64,000 bases of DNA, taken from positions 1-64,000 of the forward strand of contig CANQJZ010000001.1 in assembly GCA_947624385.1 (NCBI GenBank). Reading direction: 5' to 3'. The stretch is from an uncultured Oscillospiraceae bacterium. Lineage in GTDB: Bacteria > Bacillota > Clostridia > Oscillospirales > Oscillospiraceae. The notes under the pieces are model-generated. The model did not search any database. It saw only the letters and a program-made list of their open reading frames with translations, and was not told the origin of the DNA. Positions 58,117-64,000 of this stretch are shown here, piece by piece; within the stretch, counting starts at the first letter, position 1, and every line of letters begins with the position of its first letter. Both the position numbers and the translations under genes were made by a program.

Positions 58117-58979
58117 CAGTCCCCCGCCCCGATGGTGGCGACCACGATGCCGTCCAGCTTCTCGGCCAGCAGCTGCATGCCGCACACCACCGTATCCGCG
58201 GCGGTCATGTTGGTGTAGTCGGCCTCTTCATGGATGCCCACATAGCCCGTCTCGTCGCTGGTGAAGGCGAAGGCCTCGTTCAGGTCCGCGCCGTTGACGG
58301 GGATGTAATAGAGCACCAGGTTGTCCTTGGCGGTGGCGTAGATCTTCCCCTTGGGCACGCTGGCATTGAGGATGACGGTGCCCAGACCCATGAAGTTCTC
58401 CACGTAGCTCAGCCCGAAGGCGGTCTGCATGCTGACGGGGGTAGTCGCCAGGTAGTCGGCCACGTCCAGCGGGTTCATGAAGTAAGCGCAGGCCACGCCG
58501 TCGTCGTCGAACAGCACCTGCAGCTGGCCCCACGCCTGGGCGATGGCCTCCTGGAACGTGGCGCCCTTGGCCGTACCGGTGCCGGTGGCCAGGAAGTCGA
58601 AGAAGTCCTTGCGCAGACTCTTCTGCACGTCCCGGAGCATCTCGTCGGTAATCATGTCCACGGCCTGGTCGTAGCCCCGGTCGATGATGGCCTCGGCGCT
58701 GGTGGCCTTGCGCCACTTCTTCAGGGTGATCTCCTTGACGGCCACGGCCTGTGTCTCGTACTTGCTCAGGGGGATAGCCTCGCCCTCGGCCACCACGCCG
58801 CTTGCCAGCGTGCCGGATGCCTTATAGGTTTTCAGCACCGCCCCCGCCTGCTTGGGGATCTTCCGCGTCACGCCCATAGCCTCCATGAGCTTGGTGACAG
58901 AGCCGGAGAACGCGCTCACGAACTCGATCTCCCGCACCCGCGCCAGGGCGTCTTTTGTGATGATGTTTTCTTCTGCCAT
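58116..58979 (-). CDS. phage major capsid protein (HK97 fold type)
   Basis: A 287-residue protein. EFVSAFSGSVTKLMEAMGVTRKIPKQAGAVLKTYKASG and the domain with KEITLKKWRKATSAEAIIDRGYDQAVDMITDEMLRDVQKSLRKDFFDFL and YFMNPLDVADYLA fit HK97-type capsid proteins. The ATG at 58979 follows GGAGAATGAAA at 7 bases; one at 58985 is too close. It overlaps the adaptor gene. Confidence 0.9.
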   Translation of the reverse strand: MAEENIITKDALARVREIEFVSAFSGSVTKLMEAMGVTRKIPKQAGAVLKTYKASGTLASGVVAEGEAIPLSKYETQAVAVKEITLKKWRKATSAEAIIDRGYDQAVDMITDEMLRDVQKSLRKDFFDFLATGTGTAKGATFQEAIAQAWGQLQVLFDDDGVACAYFMNPLDVADYLATTPVSMQTAFGLSYVENFMGLGTVILNASVPKGKIYATAKDNLVLYYIPVNGADLNEAFAFTSDETGYVGIHEEADYTNMTAADTVVCGMQLLAEKLDGIVVATIGAGD

Positions 58980-58981
58980 TT

Positions 58982-59545
58982 TCATTCTCCTTTAAAAATT
59001 TCGATGTTTTCCGCGATGGCTCTCCGCCGTGCGGCCCGGTCGGGGATAGCCATGATCTTTTCCCGGGTCATGCCCGTCGCGCCGGACCCGCCGTCGGACA
59101 TCGGCTGGGTGAACCGGGCCATGCCGGCCCGCATCTCGTCCAGCTTCTCGTCCACGAAGGCGGACCCATCCTTTTCCCGTATGGCCTCCATGAGCGCTTC
59201 CAGCCCCTGGATACGCCCGCTCTCCAGCGTCAGGCCCGCCGCCCGGACCTGTCCGGCCACGTCCCGCCTTGCCGCCTCGGAGGTAAACCTGTACCCCGCC
59301 AGCGCCGTTTTTAAGGCGTCGTCGAAGTCCCGCTGGGCGAGATGAGCGTCAAAGGCGCTTTGCGCGTCCCGCAGCGCCCCGTCGGCCGCCTCGGCCCGGG
59401 CCTTCCACTGGTCCCGCGCCGCTTCCAGCTTGGCCACCTCCTTGACGGTTTTGTAATTTTCCCGGAATCTGGCCTGGAACGCCCCGGCCTTCTCCGCCGG
59501 TATCTCCACGCCGAACTCCTTCAGGATGCTCTCGATGTTCTGCAT
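58982..59545 (-). CDS. phage scaffolding protein
   Basis: A 187-residue protein, mostly coiled coil (AFQARFRENYKTVKEVAKLEAARDQWKARAEAADGALRDAQSAFDAHL), with a C-terminal GGSGATGMTREKIMAIPDRAARRRAIAENIEIF. This is the pattern of siphovirus scaffold / minor structural GP20 proteins. It lies just upstream of the capsid gene. Confidence 0.85.
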   Translation of the reverse strand: MQNIESILKEFGVEIPAEKAGAFQARFRENYKTVKEVAKLEAARDQWKARAEAADGALRDAQSAFDAHLAQRDFDDALKTALAGYRFTSEAARRDVAGQVRAAGLTLESGRIQGLEALMEAIREKDGSAFVDEKLDEMRAGMARFTQPMSDGGSGATGMTREKIMAIPDRAARRRAIAENIEIFKGE

Positions 59546-59631
59546 GTCTTATCCTCCCACATGATTTTTATACCGCGCTGTCCACGGTCCGGACTCCGGG
59601 CGATATACCGCGCCCGCCGGTGGGTATGAAA

Positions 59632-59664
59632 AAAGCACCGCACCTCCTCGGTGCCGTGCTTTTA
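59632..59664 (-). terminator. intrinsic terminator before the scaffold gene
   Basis: AGCAC-C-GCACC/GGTGC-C-GTGCT stem (one mismatch) around TCCTC. On the minus strand it is followed by TTTTTTCATACC. It would end transcripts from the portal/JAMM region and separate them from the capsid module. Confidence 0.7.
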
Positions 59665-59690
59665 ACATCTGATATGTGATTATTCTGGTT

Positions 59691-59879
59691 TTATTCCAGC
59701 GGGTCGCTGGTCAGCCAGCCATCGTGTTCTTTCATTTCCCTTTTGGTGATGATGGGAACGATGGCACGATATTCCTTTTTGATCTGCTCGATCTCTTCCT
59801 GCGACTTCCCTTTCACGGCCTGGAAGAAAACGGTCCGAGCCTGTGGATAAGTCATTGTTTCGCTGAATAAACTGCTCAT
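59691..59879 (-). CDS. 62-residue partner protein coupled to the JAMM-like gene
   Basis: A 62-residue, largely helical, charged protein (MSSLFSETMTYPQARTVFFQ..SQEEIEQIKKEYRAIVPIITKREM). ATG 59879 overlaps the TGA of the upstream gene (ATGA), with AAGGAGG just before it inside that gene. This is classical coupling. Position after a toxin-like or enzyme domain suggests an immunity or regulatory partner, but this is inference. Confidence 0.65.
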   Translation of the reverse strand: MSSLFSETMTYPQARTVFFQAVKGKSQEEIEQIKKEYRAIVPIITKREMKEHDGWLTSDPLE

Positions 59880-60418
59880 AGCTTTCCTCCTTCCAAATGC
59901 CACTTGAAATGGCGCGCTATTCTGAACGCCTGTTCTCTGATGGACATGTAGTTCAACTCTCTTATGCTCCACGAAAAGCTCTCCGGCCTGGTGAGCATAT
60001 CGTCGTCTACCTCTGGCCGGAGCCATCCCATGACTTCTTCAAACTCTTCTGCGGATGGCCGCTCTCCGTCTCCTATCCACGCCGAATAAACATCCCTGTT
60101 TCTCGTGACCACAGACACCCGCTCGATATTGTCGCCGGTCAGGAGCTTGAGATCGTCCGCGGACAAAGGCGTTACGTTCGTATGCGCATGATACAGGCAA
60201 AGTCCCGGAGCGCTCAAAATATTTTTCGGTATTTGCACGCCGTTCGGCTTGCCGCTTGTAAAAACCTCTGTGAATCTTCCGCCGGTCCGGCCCTGACCAT
60301 ACTCGACTTCTCCCGCAATGGCCCGCCGATGCAGATCGTCTAAGGCGGCTCGTTCCTCCTGGCCGATCGTCAGCGGTTCAAAGTCCTTGAAGTCATCTTT
60401 GTATCTCTCTGGGATCAC
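59876..60418 (-). CDS. JAMM/MPN-like domain phage protein (MuF toxin-tail-like)
   Basis: A 180-residue protein. The start is taken as GTG 60418 (after AGGAAGGAAA), because no ATG/GTG/TTG exists between it and the portal gene end. It carries LSAPGLCLYHAHTNVTPLSADDLKLLTGDNIERVSVVTRNRDVYSAWIG: H-A-H then S-x-x-D, the zinc site pattern of JAMM peptidases (HxH-x6-SxxD). Just after the portal one expects a MuF head protein, but the MuF domain is absent. It may be a remnant toxin or processing module. Confidence 0.6.
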   Translation of the reverse strand: MIPERYKDDFKDFEPLTIGQEERAALDDLHRRAIAGEVEYGQGRTGGRFTEVFTSGKPNGVQIPKNILSAPGLCLYHAHTNVTPLSADDLKLLTGDNIERVSVVTRNRDVYSAWIGDGERPSAEEFEEVMGWLRPEVDDDMLTRPESFSWSIRELNYMSIREQAFRIARHFKWHLEGGKL

Positions 60419-60452
60419 CGGCTCGTTTCCTTCCTGTCTAGCATATCCCTCT

Positions 60453-61850
60453 CTATTTTGTATTATACTCTTTTCCGCGCTTTTTGCAAGCTCCCCCTTC
60501 TCCCACCAACATCTTTGCCTCGTCCTCGGTATATCCCTCGAAATTGACGAGATAGGCCCACGCGGGAAACACGCCCTCGCGCACATACCCCCAATACCGG
60601 TTCCTGTCCTCTTCCCGGCTATAGGTGATATCCCCGAAGTCGCAGACCGCCTCCCACTGGCCCACCGGCGTCACGTCGTACAGGTCCGCCCACTTGTCCA
60701 GCGCGTACAGCAGCCCATTCATCGCGCTTTCCAGCTTATCGCGCACGTCCTTGACCCGCTGGATGGTCCGCCGGTCGTCCGACTCCACCTGTGTTGCCGT
60801 GACCAGGCCGGCGCGCTCGTTGAACACGAAATAGCCGTTGGAGAACCCGCACTTGAACCCGATCTGGCCCAGCAGCGCGTTCACGCCCACCAACCGCTCG
60901 GTGGTATTGATTTGCGGGTCGATCTCCTGATAATACTCGTCCGGCCCGAACCCGCTGACCTTCCGGGCCTGGCGGGGCAGCTTCACGCTGTCCGACCCGC
61001 CGAACCCGGTCCTGCTCCCCGGCACGTCCAGGAGCCTATCGTCGATGAGGGCGATCCGGGCGCTGTCGTATATCTCTCCGGTCATGCGGCTGTACGCCAC
61101 GTCCAGGTCCTTCAGCTCCTCCAGCGCGTCGGCGAACACAGGCGTACCCAGCGCGCCGCCGTCCACGTTGTTGACCCCGGGCATACGCAGCACGGCGAAC
61201 AGCGGCCTTTCCAGTCCCTGTACCGCCACGTCCCTGGCCAATCCCGCCCAAGGCGTGGCCTCGATGGGCACGGCCCTGCTCATGTCCTGCCGGCTGTGGC
61301 CCACGAAGCACCGGTTGCCGATCTCATAGACCCCGCCGTCGGTGAACCGGTGGTATTCCAGCCGGGTGTACCACCGCTCAGTCTCGGCCTCATAGGCCCG
61401 GCTGACGAACACCGCCCCCACGATCTCGTCGTCCCGCACGTCCACGGCCACGAACTGCTCCGGCGTCAGCGCCTCCACGCCCTGGCCGTTGGGCTTTAAG
61501 ATGACGGTGCCCCAGGCGCAGCCCTTCTCGGTCCACTCCCGCAGCCGGGGATAGAACCCGTCCACCTGGCTTTGCAGCCACGCGGCCCGTTGACTGCCGC
61601 CGCCCACGGTGATCTTGGTGCCCAGCATCGCCAGCCTGGCCGTCTCCGAGCACACAGTCCTGGCGAAGTTCACGGTCCGGATACCCTCGTCGGCGTCCGC
61701 CCAGTCCGGGTGCCCGCCGTAAATATCCGCGCACCGCCGGAGAAACGCGTCCATCCCGGCCGACGCGGCCGGCCTGACGCCGAACGTCTCTGTCGCCTTG
61801 CTCCCCATGCGCATATCAAACCACTCCTTTACTCTGGCAAATAATCTCAC
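60453..61850 (-). CDS. phage portal protein
   Basis: A 465-residue protein. It starts with GTG 61850 (after GGAGG) and has portal features: VCSETARLAMLGTKITVGG, YHRFTDGGVYEIGNRCFVGH, GTPVFADALEELKDLDVAYSRMTGEIYDSARIALIDDRLL, FNERAGLVTATQVESDDRRTIQRVKDVRDKLESAMNGLLYALDKWADLY. It fits the SPP1-like portal clan. It begins 18 bases after a direct repeat of the terL end. Confidence 0.9.
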   Translation of the reverse strand: MRLFARVKEWFDMRMGSKATETFGVRPAASAGMDAFLRRCADIYGGHPDWADADEGIRTVNFARTVCSETARLAMLGTKITVGGGSQRAAWLQSQVDGFYPRLREWTEKGCAWGTVILKPNGQGVEALTPEQFVAVDVRDDEIVGAVFVSRAYEAETERWYTRLEYHRFTDGGVYEIGNRCFVGHSRQDMSRAVPIEATPWAGLARDVAVQGLERPLFAVLRMPGVNNVDGGALGTPVFADALEELKDLDVAYSRMTGEIYDSARIALIDDRLLDVPGSRTGFGGSDSVKLPRQARKVSGFGPDEYYQEIDPQINTTERLVGVNALLGQIGFKCGFSNGYFVFNERAGLVTATQVESDDRRTIQRVKDVRDKLESAMNGLLYALDKWADLYDVTPVGQWEAVCDFGDITYSREEDRNRYWGYVREGVFPAWAYLVNFEGYTEDEAKMLVGEGGACKKRGKEYNTK

Positions 61851-61897
61851 TGTTTTTTCCTCCTGACCTCACGCGCTGGTCCCGCGTCAAGGTATGA

Positions 61898-61929
61898 CAA
61901 AGCCGCTGGCCAACCGGCCAACGGCTTTG
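61898..61929 (-). terminator. terminator of the moron
   Basis: A hairpin with CAAAGCCG/CGGCTTTG outer and TGGCC/GGCCA inner pairs lies between the moron stop and the portal. T-run is poor on the minus strand; it may be partly bidirectional. Confidence 0.55.
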
Positions 61930-61956
61930 CATTTCCTATTTTTATTAATCTTTCCT

Positions 61957-62547
61957 TTATTTTTCAACCACATGGATACAATCCAGAATCTGCGAAACGG
62001 CATCAGCGTATTCTTCCTCGTCTACCCTGCCCCATTCACCAAAAACGAAGTCATAAACGCACCCGCTCGTCAGAAAGAAGTAGTGATCCACGATGTGCGT
62101 TCCATCATCGACCGCGTTTTTTACCTCCAGCTTTACCAGCAGCGCGACCCTGCCGTCGATCTCGCACAGTGCCCGCTGTTTGTCTACCGGGTCCCCCTGT
62201 ATGAGGCTCTCTGCAAAGTTATCCAGCGTGTACACCGTGTCCACATCATCCAGGGACAAAAGATCAAAGCTTTGCATTTCCAGCTTATATGCCTGGACGG
62301 AAAGCATATGGGCTCTATACCCGTCGCTTAATTCCTTGCTGTACCAATAAAGCGCATCTGAGACCGGCATATCGCGCAGATCGTGTGCTTCGCTGACGGT
62401 CCAGTCCTCCGGAACGGCATAGGTTAATTCCCACCAGGAATCCTCCACGTATCCGTCGGGGAGGTCGTCTCCACCAGCAGCCGCCGTGCAAGGCAGCAGC
62501 GCAGCCAGGGCAACGCCGATTAGCAAAACGGAAATAATTCGTTTCAT
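61957..62547 (-). CDS. secreted protein encoded by a phage moron
   Basis: A 196-residue protein with a signal peptide (MKRIISVLLIGVALAALLPCTAAA). The mature part (ELTYAVPEDWTVSEAHDLRD..YWYSKELSDGYRAHMLSVQAYKL..VVDHYFFLTSGCVYDFVFGEWG) is beta-rich and shows the layout of extracytoplasmic proteins of clostridia; I do not recognise a family. It lies between terL and portal, has its own promoter and terminator and is more AT-rich than the phage genes. These are typical moron features. A lysogenic-conversion role is inferred. Confidence 0.75.
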   Translation of the reverse strand: MKRIISVLLIGVALAALLPCTAAAGGDDLPDGYVEDSWWELTYAVPEDWTVSEAHDLRDMPVSDALYWYSKELSDGYRAHMLSVQAYKLEMQSFDLLSLDDVDTVYTLDNFAESLIQGDPVDKQRALCEIDGRVALLVKLEVKNAVDDGTHIVDHYFFLTSGCVYDFVFGEWGRVDEEEYADAVSQILDCIHVVEK

Positions 62548-62565
62548 CTTTCACACCCCCAGCCG

Positions 62566-62594
62566 ATAATAGCACAACCGGCCAAGCGTGACAA
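62566..62594 (-). promoter_or_regulatory. moron promoter
   Basis: Minus strand: TTGTCA (62594-62589), 17-base spacer, TATTAT (62571-62566), 19 bases before the ATG. A GGGGGTG ribosome site lies in between. This would let the gene be expressed from the repressed prophage. Confidence 0.75.
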
Positions 62595-62619
62595 GGCGAA
62601 ATGTCGGGCGGCCGACCGC

Positions 62620-63858
62620 TCACGCGCTGGTCCCGCGTCGGCTGAACAGCCCCTCGTACGCGTACCGCAGCGCCGATATGGCGTGATCGTCCTTATCCGG
62701 GTAACCGCTTATGATATTCCCGGTCCTGTCCCGCTGGTACTCATAGCTGACGATCTCCCGGTGTGCCCCCGGCGTACGCAGCGGGTCTACCACGATGGTC
62801 CGGCCCTGGAGCCACTTGAACCCGTAATCCACGCTGCCCGGACCCTTGACCGCCCCGCGGGCCGGCAGGCCCATAGCCCTGTAATCGGCGATACTCTTGG
62901 GCTCTGCGCTGTCGCAGGTGATGGGGTAGTCCATGTACCCCTTATCCCGTATCCACGCCCCCGTCTTGGCGTTGGGCGTTCTATTGACGTACAGCTCGTC
63001 CAGCAAAAATATCTTCTCTCTGGCCCTGTCATAGGCCGTGCGCAGGAACGCGAACTTGTCCGGGAACCACCCCCAGTCCACGCCCTGAAATATCCTGTCG
63101 AACCCGTCTATCTCCTCGTCTTCTATCCGCCGGACCTCCACCCGCTCGAACACGTCCGCGCCTGTTCCGGTACACTCGCCCAGGTATATGTGCCGCCAGC
63201 CCCGCTCATCGGTATTTTTCTTGTGCTCGGCCTCGGCCAAAAACGCCTCGCCCAGCCATTCCCTTGGCACGTCCAGATAGGTGCTCCTGTGGCACAGCCG
63301 GTCGGGCCGGACGATCTGACTGTCCAGGTTGGCCCAGTTGTCCCGTGAAAGCGGCGGGTTATAGCTCTCGAAGTTCCAGAACATGGGCCCGCCCCGCATG
63401 GTGGACTGCAAGATCGTGTCGATCTCCGTCCGACCCGCGAACTGGTCCTTTTCCTCGAAGTGGGTGACGGCGATGTACCCGAACGGCGCCTTGATGCTCT
63501 TGAACTTGCCGGTGTCGTCCGCACCCCGGAACATGATCTTCTGTCCCGTTGGCTCATACACCAGCTCCATGGGCGACAGCCGCGCCGTCCACAGCCCGCC
63601 CATGCCAAGCTTTTCCACCGCCCACTGGTATTGGGCGAACACGCTTTCCCGCATGGTATTGGCCACCTTGCGCACCACCATCGCGTGGGTATCCGGGTGC
63701 TGGGTCAGTATGAGCGGCACCAGCAGGCTCACCGTGGAGCTTTTGAGGCTGCCCCGCCCTCCGGCCAGGTCATAGTGGGTGTGCCCATGCCGGAGCACAT
63801 CTCCGGCCAGCTCCCGGAACGCCGGCCCGATGACCTCGCTCAGCCGTATTTCACTCAT
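62620..63858 (-). CDS. terL: phage terminase large subunit (PBSX/Terminase_3 type)
   Basis: A 412-residue protein. The ATPase has Walker A GGRGSLKSS and HFEEKDQFAGR; the nuclease part has GVDWGWFPDKFAF (Asp), PITCDSAEPKSI and DKDDHAISALRYAYEG. It packages DNA into the capsid. The end RRGTSA is duplicated at 61868 next to the portal. The start follows AGAGGAT. Confidence 0.93.
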   Translation of the reverse strand: MSEIRLSEVIGPAFRELAGDVLRHGHTHYDLAGGRGSLKSSTVSLLVPLILTQHPDTHAMVVRKVANTMRESVFAQYQWAVEKLGMGGLWTARLSPMELVYEPTGQKIMFRGADDTGKFKSIKAPFGYIAVTHFEEKDQFAGRTEIDTILQSTMRGGPMFWNFESYNPPLSRDNWANLDSQIVRPDRLCHRSTYLDVPREWLGEAFLAEAEHKKNTDERGWRHIYLGECTGTGADVFERVEVRRIEDEEIDGFDRIFQGVDWGWFPDKFAFLRTAYDRAREKIFLLDELYVNRTPNAKTGAWIRDKGYMDYPITCDSAEPKSIADYRAMGLPARGAVKGPGSVDYGFKWLQGRTIVVDPLRTPGAHREIVSYEYQRDRTGNIISGYPDKDDHAISALRYAYEGLFSRRGTSA

Positions 63859-63885
63859 CTAATAAAATCCTCTTCCATATTGAAC

Positions 63886-63993
63886 GGCCCCCCTGTGTAA
63901 GGGGGGCTGTCACGCGTACGCGTGACTGGAGGGTTGTTGACAACCCCTCCGACCCGGCTGACGCCGGGCCACTTCCCCTTGCACAGGGGAGGC
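63886..63993. repeat. family A palindromic repeat, full copy, upstream of terL
   Basis: About 108 bp in the place between terL and an off-window TerS: arms GGCCCCCCTGTGTAAGGGGG and CTTCCCCTTGCACAGGGGAGG, inner GTCACGCG/CGCGTGAC, GTTGTTGACAAC and GGCTGACGCCGGGCC hairpins. The last seven bases of the window follow it. Confidence 0.75.
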
Positions 63994-64000
63994 TTGCAAA

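Larger units (their letters stand above)
61868..62639. repeat. 21-bp perfect direct repeats flanking the moron
   Basis: Copies at 61868-61888 and 62619-62639 are identical over 21 bp and include the last codons and stop of terL. Recombination between them would remove 751 bp and place the terL end directly before the portal ribosome site. Confidence 0.85.
45006..63993 (-). mobile_element. siphovirus-type prophage, structural and lysis half
   Basis: About 19 kb of minus-strand genes in standard order: TerL, portal, scaffold, capsid, connector, tail tube, Gp15, tape measure, tail tip, fibres, holin, endolysin. Genes mostly touch or overlap. TerS, integrase, repressor and replication genes are not in the window, so they are expected beyond 64 kb. 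Repeats of both dispersed families interrupt it at four places. One canonical start codon is missing. Confidence 0.95.

Noticed and set aside
45006-63993. Search for integrase, repressor and TerS in the prophage
   Set aside because: None was found in any frame; the gene order shows that these should lie past the right edge.

Overview
The window looks like a chromosome segment of a GC-rich Gram-positive gut anaerobe, most likely an Oscillospirales-type clostridium. This is inference from gene content and style: a Noc/ParB protein, lipoproteins with LAGC/LSGC lipoboxes, a CsoR-CopA copper operon with CsoR boxes, DUF523, DUF4234 and BspA-type LRR proteins, strong AAGGAGG ribosome sites, GTG/TTG starts, and many dispersed palindromic repeats. 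No rRNA, tRNA or CRISPR array was seen.

Layout. 1-9.8 kb: a sugar locus (partial AGE-family epimerase, divergent ROK-like protein, SGNH hydrolase), an HTH-like hypothetical, a DUF523 / membrane protein / CstA operon with two tandem cstA promoters, a MATE pump, Noc, and a GNAT enzyme behind a 12-codon leader peptide and two competing hairpins. 9.8-12 kb: a mobile-element graveyard (IS110 piece fused to a serine-recombinase tail, an ABC exporter remnant with an in-frame stop, a Tn916-type cysteine-rich KTR protein, 56-bp direct repeats). 12-25 kb: radical SAM enzyme, XRE regulator, cyclophilin lipoprotein, flavodoxin-like reductase, csoR-copA (copZ fused to its end), a second MATE pump, a candidate structured small RNA, an LRR/lipoprotein/DUF4234 operon, and a PcrA/UvrD helicase. 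25-30.6 kb: an oligopeptide ABC transporter operon ending in sfsA, which carries an in-frame palindromic repeat. 30.7-45 kb: membrane and secreted proteins, an operon of YfbR-like nucleotidase, GlyRS, a small membrane protein and a degenerate NAD-synthetase-like protein; then AKR-apbE-mpg, GNAT, HtrA, fumarase and a beta-CASP RNA hydrolase.

45 kb to the end: a siphovirus-type prophage read entirely on the minus strand. In transcription order it runs TerL, an inserted secreted moron, portal, a JAMM-like protein with a tiny coupled partner, scaffold, major capsid, connector genes, tail tube, Gp15, tape measure (with 29-residue tandem repeats), tail tip and fibre genes, holin and CHAP endolysin. 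TerS, integrase and the immunity region are not present and presumably lie past 64 kb.

Two families of palindromic repeats run through the window. Family A is about 110-120 bp with GGGGAGG-type ends. Family B is about 100-110 bp, a GGGGYCCCC hairpin followed by a nested hairpin. They occur in host intergenic DNA, inside sfsA, and at four junctions within the prophage. The strongest leads for new biology are the in-frame repeat in sfsA, the moron flanked by a 21-bp direct repeat of the terL end, the JAMM-like prophage pair, the leader-peptide switch before the GNAT gene, and the structured RNA at about 19.7-19.9 kb.
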